Below are positions 37,072 to 46,548 of a stretch of 64,000 nt of DNA, one piece after another. This DNA comes from Pseudofrankia sp. DC12 (GTDB taxonomy: Bacteria > Actinomycetota > Actinomycetes > Frankiales > Frankiaceae): the NCBI RefSeq assembly GCF_000966285.1, contig NZ_KQ031391.1, positions 907,138 to 971,137 on the forward strand, given 5' to 3'. Both the position numbers and the translations under genes were made by a program. The notes beneath the pieces were generated by a model, which was not told where the DNA came from, made no database searches, and saw nothing but the letters and a program-made list of their open reading frames with translations. The number at the start of each line of letters is the position of its first letter. Position 1 is the stretch's first letter.

Positions 37072-40000
37072 TCATGATACTAGGGCTTCGCGCAACCGCG
37101 TCTCCGATAGAGCGCCGCCGATCATAAAGTTCACGGGCCTGCCAGCCAGAGAAGTCAACTCATCTTGGAGGTCAGCGAGGCCCAGCCGGGCGAGACTTCC
37201 ACCCTTGAGCGGACCGGTCCGAATTCCGCCTCCACGCAGGCCAACTCCCGCGGATCTCGCGGCCTCAAAGATATCCTCCCCGCCAAGAGCGATGTCATAA
37301 TCACTTACTCTACCCCCGTCAAATGGCTCGCCGGTTCGAAAACTCCTTCCCGTCACCGAACTTCCCTGGAAGGTGGCGTCAGTGCCGTCGTAACCGGCAC
37401 TCGATAGACCTTGCTTTAGAAGGGCACTAAATCGCTCGAAGTCCGAACGGCTGGAGAACCCCTTGGGGATGGGCAACTCTTCGTCGCCGCCCGCGTCTGC
37501 GCCCAGTTGCGACGGACCGTGCGGCGGCCTTCCGCCACCCTTGCCGCCGGCTCCGCCTGCTTGGGTGGCTGGGGCCTGGTCGCAGCTGGTGGCAAGGGAC
37601 TGGCTGCCGGGGCTGTCGGCGCCGCAGAGCGGATTGGTGACCTCGGGTGCCTGGCCGGTACCGGAGGAGTCTCTGGGGCCGCTGAGGCTGAGTAGGAGGC
37701 TTCGGCAGGCTGGGTCGTCGACGCAGTCGGGAACCTCGTAGACGTAGCCGTCGCCGTTGCCCCAGCCCGCGGGGTTCTGAGCCGGCGCTGTCTTGATCTG
37801 GTCACTGGTGTCGGCGAGCGGATGGACGTCCTGGGTGGTGCCGGACACAGGCGTCGGACCGATGATGATCGGCGGAGGCGGAGGCGGAGGCGGCTGGATC
37901 CTCGGCGCCGGGCTCGTCTTGGCCCTGGGCGACGTCTTCGGCTGGGTCCTGGTTGGCGGCGGGGTGGTGCACCTCGTGCCACAGCCGCCTGCGGGCGTCA
38001 CCGTTCCAGTGCCCGTCCCAGTCGCCGGCTTCGCCGGATTCGCGAGGACGAAGGGTCCGAACGGACGGTACGGACCGTACTTGCGGTATGGCGCCGCGGT
38101 CGGGGCGGGCTGAGGGGCAGTCTTAGTACTTGTGCTAAACATCGGCAGGATCGAGCCGGCCAGCCCAATGACGACCAGGCCGCCAGCGACCGTCGTTGTC
38201 AGCCAGCCGACGGGTTCCTCGTCAAAAGGAACCGACACTTCCGCCAGCCTGGTGCCTACGCCGACAAGATCTTCGAGATATCTGCCGGTGGGATCGTTGT
38301 TGCCGAGCGGGTTGGCGCCGGCGTAGGTGTAGAGGTTGTCGGCCGCGGTTCCGGTCCAGGGCAACGACGTGCCGTCGCGGCTGCTGAACGTGCCGGTTCC
38401 TGGGCTGTACCAACGGCTTTCCGCGTCGACACGGCCGGTAGTGGGGTCGGTCCAGGAGCCCTGGTAGCCGATACCTATATGAGTGATGCCGGCAGCGGTG
38501 GGCGTACCGAAGGGGTCGTAGCAACGCGAGTCGGCCAGTGCGGTGGCCGTCGGGGTCGCGGCGGCGACGAGGTCGCCGTGGGTGTTACTGAACGTGTCCC
38601 AGCCGCCGGCCCAGGAGCTGACCGCGAACGTGTCCCCGGCGGGGGTGTGGGTGTAGCCGTAGACGTTGTCGGACACGGGTTCGGACTCGGTGCCGGCATA
38701 CGACAGCGCGGTGCCGTTACGGGTCGCGACCCGGCCCAGCGCGTCGTAGGCGTAGCTCGTCGTCGTCGACCCGGTCGTCTCGCCGGTCAGCTGGTCGAGC
38801 GCGTTGTAGCTGGTGGTGGTCGTCGTCGACCCGGCGGTCCGGGTACTCAGCGTGCCGCGCGCGGTGTAGCTGTACGACGCGGTGCCATCCGAGGTCAGCC
38901 GGTTACGGGCATCGAACGTGGCGGTCGTCCCGTTCACCGACGTCCGGTTGCCCGCGGCGTCCCAGCCGTAGGTGGTCGTCGTGTTCGCCTGGTTGGTGTA
39001 CGAGGTCAACCGGTTGGCCCAGTCGTAGCCGTAGGACTGGGTACCAGCACCGGCCACCGACAGCGGGCCGAACGTCGTCGAGGTCAGGTTGTCGTTGTTG
39101 TCATAGACATACGACTGGCCCCGCAACGTCCCTGACGGGTTGGTCAACGTGTCCGACGCGGTCCGGCCCAGATCGTCGTACAGGAACGTCCGCACCGTGC
39201 TGTTCGCGTTCCCCGACGCATAGGTCACGGTGGAAAGCTGGCCGGCGTCGGTGTACGTCAGCGCCGCCGTCGTCCCCGTCGCGTTCGTCGTGAGCGACGT
39301 CAGATCGTCCCGGGCGTTGTAGCCGAACGTCGAGTTCGCACCCGCGTCATTGCGGCTGGTCACCCGGCCGTTCACGTCATATCCGAACGACGCGTTCCCC
39401 GCCGGCCCGGAGCTACCGGTCAGCAGGCCCCGGTCGTCGTAGGTGTAGGCCTCTGTGCCGCTCGGATGCGACGCCGACGTCAGCTGACTCGCCAGGTCGT
39501 AGCCGAAGCTCGCCGACGCTGCGGTCGCGCCGCCGCCCGTGCCGGAGACACCGGTGACGCGGCCGAGCTCGTCGTAGCTGGCGGTCTGGGTGACGCCACC
39601 CGGCTCGACGTCGGTTGTGGGTTTCCCGTTGGCGTTGTACGAGGTGGTCCAGGTGCGGTCCGCCGCGGCCGGGTAGGCCGTCGTCGACGGCTCGGTTGTC
39701 GTCTCGGGCAGGCCGAGGCTGTTGAAGGTGTAGGCCGTGACGTTGCCCTTGCCGTCGGTCGCCCGCGTCTTGTTACCCGCGGCGTCGTAGCCTGCGCTGC
39801 TGGTGATCGAGCTGCCGCTGGCGACCGGGACGGTGATGCTCCGAGGCTGGCTGAGGGCGTCGTACGTAGCGGTCGTGACGTGCCCATTGGGATCAGTCCG
39901 GCTCGTCGCGTTGCCGGCCGCGTCATAACCCGTCGACGACGAACGCAGGAGGGTGTTCGACGGCGAATACTGAGCCGTCGTCGTCAACCGGCCGGCCCGG

Positions 40001-41592
40001 TCGTAGGTGTACCGAGTCTGCCGGCCGAGCGGGTCTGTCACCGACGCGATGTGACCCGACAGGTCATAGCCGTAGTGGGTCAGCTTGCCCAACGCGTCGT
40101 GCGCGTCGACCAGCTCACCCGCGGCGTCGTAACTGGCCGTCGACGCGGCCTGTGTCGACACGTTCGCCCACGTCAGAACCCTGTTGACGTTCCCAGCGTC
40201 GTCGTGATCGGTGTAGGTCGTGTACGCGCCCTGCGGCGAACGCTCCGTCTCCGTCGTCGTCCAGCGCCGGTTCAGGTCGTCATAGCCAAACCAGGTCCAG
40301 GCGCCGTCCTGGTCGACGGTCGTGCGCAGGTTGCCGGCGTCGTCGTAGAGAAGACGCGTCACTCCCGCGGCGGAGGCACCCGTGACCTGCGGATCGGTCA
40401 CCGAGACGGGACGGTTCAACTTGTCGTAGACGGTCGTCGTGACCTGGTTCGACGGATCGGTGTGCGTCAGCACGTTGCCGTTGCTGTCGTAGGTCCACTT
40501 CGCGGTCGGAGTAATCGCCGAACCGCCGGGCGGGGTGTACGAGGGAGCGACAGACTTGTACGGCCGGCTCAGCGTGTTGTAGCTGGTCGTCGTGACGTTG
40601 TTCCGGGCGTCCCGAGACTGGGTGAGATCACCAAAGGTGTCGTAGCCCACCTCCTCCGACGGCCGAGACGCGGCCGGAGCACCACCGTTCTCCTCGATCT
40701 GCTCCGACGGCTCGATCGTCTGCGCCAGTCGCCCACTGGCGTCGGTGACGAAGTTCGTCGTGTACGCCGGGTCGAGCGTCCCGCCGGACCCGTAGCCACG
40801 GGGATCGGTGACCCCGGTGGCATAGCCCCGCTGGTCACGCGTGTACGAGGTCACGTAGGTCGCGGTGCCGTCACCGAAGACGGTCTGCGAGGTCAGTCTG
40901 GAGGCGTTGTCGTAGCCGTAGTCGGTGCGCTCGGTCGTGCTGGCGCCGGAAGCGCTGGTGACGGTGGAGGTGACGTCGTTGTTGGCGTCGTAGCTGTAGC
41001 TGGTCGCGCGGGCGAGGCCGTTCGGGTCGAGGGTGGTCGCCGAGACCCTGTCGGCCTGGTCGTAGCTGGTGGTGACGGTCTGCTTTCCACCGCCGGTGAT
41101 CTCCTGGGTCAGGTTCCCGGCGGCGTCGTAGGTCCTGTCGTCCAGGACGATGTCACGTGCGCCCGGGCCCGACAGAACACCGTTCACCAGGTCCGGCGGT
41201 CGGTAGCCCTTCAGCACCGTCTGCCGCGGCAGGTCATCCAACCAGTACGTGTGCTGCGTCGTCCGGCCGAGCGAGTCGGTCACCGAGGCCAGCCGGCCCG
41301 CCGGGTCATAGGCCCGCGACTCCAGAACCAGGTCGCGTGGCGTCGTACCGGCGACCGGGTCGTCGACAAAGTCCTTCAGCGTGGTCGTCGCGAGCTGGTT
41401 GTGATCCGTGTACGTGTAGGCCGTGAACGTCCCGTCAGGGTCCTTCGTCGTCGCGACGTTCCCGTTCGGGTCGTACGTCGTGCCGTACGTCGCCCAGTCG
41501 AAACTGTCCGAGCCGTCCGTCTGCCAGATCTGCCGGTCGTCGTTGTCGTACGTGAACGTCGTCTTCCGCTGCGTGTCACCACCCGTCGCCAC
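37072..41592 (-). CDS. RHS/YD-repeat polymorphic toxin, 5'-truncated, with nucleotidyltransferase-like tip
   Basis: 1506 residues in frame. More than 30 YD-type repeats (Y-D-x-x-G-N/R) fill residues 1 to about 950, followed by the RHS-associated core (WYSPGTGTFSSRD ... YAGANPLGNNDPTG). A hydrophobic helix, a Pro/Thr-rich linker and a variable C-terminal domain of about 130 residues come next. That tip holds GSSVTGRSF and SDYDIAL, resembling the G-S ... D-x-D motif of DNA polymerase beta-like nucleotidyltransferases. The protein begins abruptly with repeats, without signal peptide or N-terminal export domain. The frame is open only about 70 bases above the GTG at 41592 before a stop. It is probably a silent or orphan toxin cassette. 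Confidence 0.8.
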   Translation of the reverse strand: MATGGDTQRKTTFTYDNDDRQIWQTDGSDSFDWATYGTTYDPNGNVATTKDPDGTFTAYTYTDHNQLATTTLKDFVDDPVAGTTPRDLVLESRAYDPAGRLASVTDSLGRTTQHTYWLDDLPRQTVLKGYRPPDLVNGVLSGPGARDIVLDDRTYDAAGNLTQEITGGGKQTVTTSYDQADRVSATTLDPNGLARATSYSYDANNDVTSTVTSASGASTTERTDYGYDNASRLTSQTVFGDGTATYVTSYTRDQRGYATGVTDPRGYGSGGTLDPAYTTNFVTDASGRLAQTIEPSEQIEENGGAPAASRPSEEVGYDTFGDLTQSRDARNNVTTTSYNTLSRPYKSVAPSYTPPGGSAITPTAKWTYDSNGNVLTHTDPSNQVTTTVYDKLNRPVSVTDPQVTGASAAGVTRLLYDDAGNLRTTVDQDGAWTWFGYDDLNRRWTTTETERSPQGAYTTYTDHDDAGNVNRVLTWANVSTQAASTASYDAAGELVDAHDALGKLTHYGYDLSGHIASVTDPLGRQTRYTYDRAGRLTTTAQYSPSNTLLRSSSTGYDAAGNATSRTDPNGHVTTATYDALSQPRSITVPVASGSSITSSAGYDAAGNKTRATDGKGNVTAYTFNSLGLPETTTEPSTTAYPAAADRTWTTSYNANGKPTTDVEPGGVTQTASYDELGRVTGVSGTGGGATAASASFGYDLASQLTSASHPSGTEAYTYDDRGLLTGSSGPAGNASFGYDVNGRVTSRNDAGANSTFGYNARDDLTSLTTNATGTTAALTYTDAGQLSTVTYASGNANSTVRTFLYDDLGRTASDTLTNPSGTLRGQSYVYDNNDNLTSTTFGPLSVAGAGTQSYGYDWANRLTSYTNQANTTTTYGWDAAGNRTSVNGTTATFDARNRLTSDGTASYSYTARGTLSTRTAGSTTTTTSYNALDQLTGETTGSTTTSYAYDALGRVATRNGTALSYAGTESEPVSDNVYGYTHTPAGDTFAVSSWAGGWDTFSNTHGDLVAAATPTATALADSRCYDPFGTPTAAGITHIGIGYQGSWTDPTTGRVDAESRWYSPGTGTFSSRDGTSLPWTGTAADNLYTYAGANPLGNNDPTGRYLEDLVGVGTRLAEVSVPFDEEPVGWLTTTVAGGLVVIGLAGSILPMFSTSTKTAPQPAPTAAPYRKYGPYRPFGPFVLANPAKPATGTGTGTVTPAGGCGTRCTTPPPTRTQPKTSPRAKTSPAPRIQPPPPPPPPIIIGPTPVSGTTQDVHPLADTSDQIKTAPAQNPAGWGNGDGYVYEVPDCVDDPACRSLLLSLSGPRDSSGTGQAPEVTNPLCGADSPGSQSLATSCDQAPATQAGGAGGKGGGRPPHGPSQLGADAGGDEELPIPKGFSSRSDFERFSALLKQGLSSAGYDGTDATFQGSSVTGRSFRTGEPFDGGRVSDYDIALGGEDIFEAARSAGVGLRGGGIRTGPLKGGSLARLGLADLQDELTSLAGRPVNFMIGGALSETRLREALVS

Positions 41593-41648
41593 CGTCGGTG
41601 ATCGCCGCAGGTCAGCGCGGGTGATGTGCGGAAGACAGGGTCCCGGAA

Positions 41649-41713
41649 CCTGTCGCGGCGCACGTCAGGAGACGGGCACACCAGTGGCCCGGCCGGGCCG
41701 GCCCCGCGACAGG
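41649..41713 (-). terminator. Hairpin terminator after pepA
   Basis: Outer stem CCTGTCGCGG (41649-41658) with 41704-41713 and an inner GGCCCGGCCGGGCC palindrome. Lies just past the pepA stop on the minus strand and separates it from the RHS gene. Confidence 0.6.
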
Positions 41714-41726
41714 GCCACGCGAAGGC

Positions 41727-43253
41727 TCAGGCGTCCGCCCGGTCCTCGGCCAGCTGGACGAGGGTGCGCACGAGGGCGCCGGTGCCTGCCTTCGGGGTGT
41801 GGCCGTAGGGCTCCCCGCCGTTCCAGGACGGGCCCGCGATGTCGAGGTGCGCCCACGGGATGCCGTCGGGGACGAACGCTGCCAGGAAGTGGGCCGCGAC
41901 GAGCATGCCGCCGTCGCGGCTGCCGTTCGTCGGGACGTTCGCGAGGTCGGCGACCGTCGAGTCGAGGCCCTTGCGCAGCTCCGGCGGCATCGGCATCGGC
42001 CAGACGGCCTCACCGGTCGTCTTCGCCGCGGCGGCGACGGCCTCGACGGCCTCGTCCCGGCCCAGCAGCCCGGTCGTCCGCTGGCCGAGGGCGACGATCT
42101 GCGCGCCGGTCAGGGTCGCGATGTCGATGACCATGGCGGGCTGCTCCTCGCTCGCCCGCACCAGCGCGTCCCCGAGCACCAGCCGGCCCTCGGCGTCGGT
42201 GTTGAGCACCTCGACCCTGGTCCCACCGCGCAGGGTGATCACGTCACCCGGCCGGATCGCCGTCCCGGACGGCATGTTCTCCGCGCACGCCATCCAGCCG
42301 ACGATCCGCGCCGGGACCCGAAGCCGCGCGACGGCGACCATGGCGGCGAGCACGGAGGCGGCGCCGGCCATGTCGGTCTTCATCCACTCCATCGACGCCG
42401 GCGGCTTCAGCGACAGGCCGCCCGAGTCGAAGGTGATCCCCTTGCCGACGAGGGCGAGCGTCACCCCGGCGTCGGCGCCCTCGGTGCCGGGCCACTCCAG
42501 CCTGACCAGCCGGGACGGGTTCGTCGAGCCCTGCCCGACGCCGAGCAGGCCGCCGTAGCCGCCGTCCGCGAGCTCCTTCTCGTCCAGGACCTCGACGAGA
42601 AGCCCGGCGGCGGCCGCCTCCTGCTCGGCGATCTCGGCCAGCCGGGCGGGGGGCAGGTGGCCGGGCGGCGTGTTCACCAGGTCGCGCACCAGCCGGACCG
42701 CGTCGGCGACCGTAGCGGCGTGCTCGACCACGCCGGTGGCCGCGTCGAGGCCCGCCTCGTCGACCAGGACGACGGCCTGCTCGACCGGCGCGAGGCGGCC
42801 CTTCGCCGACGTCGTGCGGAAGCTGTCGAAGCTGTAGGCGCCGAGCAGGGTGCCCTCGGCGACCGCGCGCACCGACTCGGGCGTGGCCGCGCCGCCGGCG
42901 AGAGCCAGCGTGGTCGCCACCCTGGCGGCGCCGGCGAGCGCGCGCGACGCCGTCCCGGCCGCGCGCCGCAGCGCCTCAAGGTCGGGCTCGCCGCTCGTCG
43001 CCGGCCCGACGCCGACGGCGACCACGCTGCCGGCCGCGATTGCGCCGAGGGTGGCGAACCGGACGACGTCGCCGGCCCGGCCGGTGGCGCCCACGTCGGC
43101 GAGCACCCTGGCGAGCCGGCCGCCGAGGGCCGCGTCCAGCTCGGCCGTGCCGCCGAGAGGCACCGGACCCTCGTCGCCGGCCGCGGTTCCGATCACCACG
43201 GCGTCCACGTCCAGGGTCTTCAGCGCTGCTACGGCGGCGGAGGCGGAGGTCAT
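41727..43253 (-). CDS. pepA: Leucyl aminopeptidase (M17 family)
   Basis: Protein of 508 residues, normal for M17. The dinuclear-metal site is visible: K in VGKGITFDSGG, the Asp in MKTDMAGAA and the family signature NTDAEGRLVLGDAL. It releases N-terminal amino acids from peptides in the cytoplasm. The M. tuberculosis homologue (Rv2213) also lies next to gcvT and the E2/Lpd genes. Divergent from gcvT. Confidence 0.95.
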   Translation of the reverse strand: MTSASAAVAALKTLDVDAVVIGTAAGDEGPVPLGGTAELDAALGGRLARVLADVGATGRAGDVVRFATLGAIAAGSVVAVGVGPATSGEPDLEALRRAAGTASRALAGAARVATTLALAGGAATPESVRAVAEGTLLGAYSFDSFRTTSAKGRLAPVEQAVVLVDEAGLDAATGVVEHAATVADAVRLVRDLVNTPPGHLPPARLAEIAEQEAAAAGLLVEVLDEKELADGGYGGLLGVGQGSTNPSRLVRLEWPGTEGADAGVTLALVGKGITFDSGGLSLKPPASMEWMKTDMAGAASVLAAMVAVARLRVPARIVGWMACAENMPSGTAIRPGDVITLRGGTRVEVLNTDAEGRLVLGDALVRASEEQPAMVIDIATLTGAQIVALGQRTTGLLGRDEAVEAVAAAAKTTGEAVWPMPMPPELRKGLDSTVADLANVPTNGSRDGGMLVAAHFLAAFVPDGIPWAHLDIAGPSWNGGEPYGHTPKAGTGALVRTLVQLAEDRADA

Positions 43254-43402
43254 GTCCGAAGCCTAGTCAGCATTGCCCCTGTCGCAGGCCACCTCCGCCG
43301 ATCCAGCCGGCGTGACCGGCCCGGCGCGCCTGGTCCGCGCTGCCGCCCCGGACGACGGCGGTGGCGGGTGCCGGGGCCGCCGGCCCGGCTACGCTGCGCC
43401 TC

Positions 43403-44533
43403 ATGGCCGACGTTCCTGGCACCGACGCTGCTGGCACCCCGGTGCTCCTGCGCACCCCGTTGTTCGATCGCCACGTCGACGCCGGCGCCAAGCTGGCCTC
43501 GTTCGGCGGCTGGGAGATGCCGATCGAGTACGCCGGCGCGGGGGTGCTCGCCGAGCACCGGGCCGTCCGCGCGGCCGTCGGCGTGTTCGACGTCAGCCAC
43601 CTCGGCAAGGCGCGGGTCGCCGGGCCGGGCGCCGTGCGGTTCGTCAACGCCACGCTGACCAACGACCTCGGCCGAATCCACCCAGGCCAGGCCCAGTACA
43701 CGCTGTGCTGCGACGAGTCGGGCGGCGTCGTCGACGACCTGATCGCCTACCTGTACGGCGACGACGACGTGTTCCTGGTGCCGAACGCGGCGAACACGGC
43801 CGAGGTCGTGCGCCGGCTGGCGGCGGCGGCCGGTCCGGAGCTCCAGGTGACGGGCCTGCACGAGTCCTACGGGGTGCTCGCGGTCCAGGGCCCGCGGGCG
43901 GCCGACGTCCTCGCCGCGCTCGGCCTGCCGACCGAGGGCGAGTACATGAGCTTCCGCGACGCCGAGTGGAAGGGCCGGCCGGTCATCGTCTGCCGCTCCG
44001 GCTACACCGGCGAGCGCGGCTTCGAGCTGCTCCCCCGCTGGGAGGACACCGTCGAGGTCTGGGACGCGCTGCTGGCCGCGGCGGCCGGCGTAGGCGGGCG
44101 GGCCTGTGGCCTCGGTGCCCGCGACACACTGCGCACCGAGATGGGCTACCCGCTGCACGGCCAGGACCTGTCACTCTCGATCAGCCCGGTCCAGGCGCGG
44201 TCGGGCTGGGCCGTCGGCTGGGCCAAGGAGCGGTTCTGGGGCCGGGAGGCGCTGCTGGCCGAGAAGGCGGCGGGGCCGGCGCGGGTGCTGTGGGGCCTGA
44301 AGTCTCTCGACCGGGGCATCCCGCGGCCGCACATGCGGGTGCTCGACGCGGCCGGCACCGATGTGGGCGAGGTCACCAGCGGGACGTTCTCTCCGTCGCT
44401 ACGGGTCGGCATCGGCCTCGCGCTGCTCGACCGTTCGGTCGCCGAGGGCGACCAGGTGAGCGTCGACGTCCGCGGCCGCCGCTCGCTGATGACGGTCGCA
44501 CGCCCCCCGTTTGTCGCGTCCTCGCCCAAATAG
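43403..44533 (+). CDS. gcvT: Glycine cleavage system T protein (aminomethyltransferase)
   Basis: Protein of 376 residues. Typical GcvT segments: [23 protein letters not shown] (32-54), [69 protein letters not shown] and [12 protein letters not shown]. It transfers the aminomethyl group from H protein to tetrahydrofolate. Other gcv genes are not adjacent. ATG at 43403 is preferred to 43361, as the family starts shortly before [10 protein letters not shown]. Confidence 0.95.
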   Translation: MADVPGTDAAGTPVLLRTPLFDRHVDAGAKLASFGGWEMPIEYAGAGVLAEHRAVRAAVGVFDVSHLGKARVAGPGAVRFVNATLTNDLGRIHPGQAQYTLCCDESGGVVDDLIAYLYGDDDVFLVPNAANTAEVVRRLAAAAGPELQVTGLHESYGVLAVQGPRAADVLAALGLPTEGEYMSFRDAEWKGRPVIVCRSGYTGERGFELLPRWEDTVEVWDALLAAAAGVGGRACGLGARDTLRTEMGYPLHGQDLSLSISPVQARSGWAVGWAKERFWGREALLAEKAAGPARVLWGLKSLDRGIPRPHMRVLDAAGTDVGEVTSGTFSPSLRVGIGLALLDRSVAEGDQVSVDVRGRRSLMTVARPPFVASSPK

Positions 44534-44760
44534 GGCCGACCGCACGAGGCCGGCGCCAACTGGTGGTTGCGACAGCAACAGTTGCGGATTCGTGAACGTG
44601 ACGATCCACACGGACCGACATCCTGTCCGGCCTGTTGCCAGCGCGTGAAAGACTGGACACCTGGGACCGACAACGGCCCCGCACGGGCGGCCGGGCGCGC
44701 CCACCACTGTCCGCGTCCGAGCGCCCTGCCGACTACGAGTAATGAGAAGGGGCCATTGGC

Positions 44761-46149
44761 GTGGCACAATCTGCGGCCGGTCCCGTCGACCTTGTCATCC
44801 TCGGTGGCGGAAGCGGCGGATATGCCGCCGCCCTGCGCGCCGCGGAGCTCGGACTGAGCGTCGTCCTCGTCGAGAAGGACAAGCTCGGTGGCACGTGCCT
44901 GCACCGCGGGTGCATCCCGACGAAGGCGCTGCTGCACTCGGCGGAGATCGTGGACAACATCCACGAGAGCGCTACCTTCGGCGTCCTGTCGACCCTGAAC
45001 GGGATCGACATGGCCAAGGTGAACGAGTACAAGGACTCGGTCGTGGGCGGCCTGTTCAAGGGCCTGACCGGTCTGGTCAAGGCCCGCGGCATCGAGGTCG
45101 TCGCGGGCACCGGCAAGCTGACCTCCCCGACGACCGTGACCGTGGACGGACGGGTCATCGAGGGCCGGAACATCATCCTCGCTACGGGCTCGTACTCGCG
45201 GAGCCTGCCCGGCCTGGAGCTCGACCACGCGAAGGTCATCACCAGCGAGGACGCGCTGAAGCTCGACCGGGTGCCGAGCTCGGTCGTGGTGCTCGGCGGC
45301 GGTGTGATCGGCTGCGAGTTCGCGTCGGTGTGGCGCTCCTACGGCGCCGACGTCACGATCATCGAGGCCCTGCCGCATCTGGTCCCGCTGGAGGACGAGT
45401 CCAGCTCCAAGCTGCTGGAGCGCGGCTTCCGCAAGCGCGGCATCAAGTTCAAGCTGAAGACCCGGTTCGCCGGGGTGAAGACCACCGACCACGGGGTGAC
45501 CGTCTCGCTGGAGGACGGCTCGACGGTCGACGCCGAGCTGCTGCTCGTCGCGGTCGGCCGCGGCCCGGTCACCGACGGCATCGGCTACGACGAGGTCGGC
45601 GTCGCGATGGAGCGCGGCTTCGTGCTCGTCGACCGCTCCCTGCGCACCAACATCCCGAACGTCTTCGCGATCGGCGACATCCGTCCGGGCCTGCAGCTGG
45701 CGCACGTCGGCTTCGCCGAGGGCATCTTCGTCGCGGAGCAGATCGCCGGGCTGAACCCGACCCCGGTCGACTACGACAACGTCCCGAAGGTCACCTACTC
45801 CTCGCCCGAGGTCGCCTCGGTCGGTCTCACCGAGGCCGTCGCCAAGGAGCGTTTCGGCCCGGACGCGATCACCAAGGTGACCTACAACCTCGCCGGCAAC
45901 GGTAAGTCCCAGATCCTCAAGACCGCCGGCGCGGTCACCGTGATCGCGGTCAAGGACGGGCCGGTGGTCGGCGTGCACATGGTCGGCGACCGGGTCGGCG
46001 AGCTGATCGCCGAGGCACAGCTGATCACGAACTGGGAGGCGTACCCGTCGGACGTCGCCCAGCTGATCCACCCGCACCCGACGATGTCGGAGGCACTCGG
46101 CGAGGCCCACCTCGCCCTCGCGGGCAAGCCGCTGCACACGCACGACTAG
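44761..46149 (+). CDS. lpdA: Dihydrolipoyl dehydrogenase (E3)
   Basis: Protein of 462 residues. FAD-binding GGGSGGYAAALRAAE starts at 15; the redox disulfide is C46/C51 in GGTCLHRGCIPTKA; the NAD-binding segment VVLGGGVIGCEFASVW and the C-terminal active site HPHPTMSEAL are intact. It reoxidises dihydrolipoamide of 2-oxo-acid dehydrogenases and possibly of the glycine cleavage H protein. GTG at 44761 follows GAGAAGGGG. The E2 gene comes 400 bases later on the same strand. Confidence 0.97.
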   Translation: MAQSAAGPVDLVILGGGSGGYAAALRAAELGLSVVLVEKDKLGGTCLHRGCIPTKALLHSAEIVDNIHESATFGVLSTLNGIDMAKVNEYKDSVVGGLFKGLTGLVKARGIEVVAGTGKLTSPTTVTVDGRVIEGRNIILATGSYSRSLPGLELDHAKVITSEDALKLDRVPSSVVVLGGGVIGCEFASVWRSYGADVTIIEALPHLVPLEDESSSKLLERGFRKRGIKFKLKTRFAGVKTTDHGVTVSLEDGSTVDAELLLVAVGRGPVTDGIGYDEVGVAMERGFVLVDRSLRTNIPNVFAIGDIRPGLQLAHVGFAEGIFVAEQIAGLNPTPVDYDNVPKVTYSSPEVASVGLTEAVAKERFGPDAITKVTYNLAGNGKSQILKTAGAVTVIAVKDGPVVGVHMVGDRVGELIAEAQLITNWEAYPSDVAQLIHPHPTMSEALGEAHLALAGKPLHTHD

Positions 46150-46548
46150 CCGGTCCGGGGCGGCGGCCACCGGCCGTCGCCCCGGCCGGGGTGCCTGCCG
46201 GAACGGCGACGGGCCTCCCGCCAGATCGGCCTAGCCGATCGGGGAGGTCGTCGGTCTGGGAGGCCGAGGTACCACCCGCAACCAGCCAGGCACCCGCCGG
46301 CACCCGGTCCAGCCGAGTGCCGGCACCGCGTTCGCAGGTGCCCAGCCGGCCGGCGGACGCCCACCCGGACGCGGCGCCGTGCCGCCCATCAGCCCGCCGA
46401 CCGCCTGGTCGGCGGACCGTTGGGCGGGGCGACGCCGCGACGCGGCGGGCGACGCGGCCGGGGTCCTGCCGGATCGGTAAGGCCGATCTCGGGAGGTCTG
46501 GGTCGCCACCGCGCGCACGGCCCCGGATGACACAGGAGTCCCGCAGGA
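46150..46548. promoter_or_regulatory. Intergenic region lpdA-E2 with hairpins
   Basis: About 400 bases without a supported gene. A hairpin GATCGGC-CTA-GCCGATC at 46224-46240, extended by CCTCCC/GGGAGG at 46214-46247, follows lpdA and may terminate it. A similar motif GATCGG...CCGATC recurs near 46474-46490, 60 bases before the E2 gene. Confidence 0.5.

Noticed and set aside
36735..41592. RHS locus as part of a type VI secretion system
   Set aside because: No VgrG, Hcp, TssB/C or PAAR gene is visible; actinobacteria generally lack T6SS.
39466..41601. Plus-strand open frame of 711 codons opposite the RHS repeats
   Set aside because: Repetitive Arg/Val composition is the mirror of the YD repeats; no independent evidence of coding.
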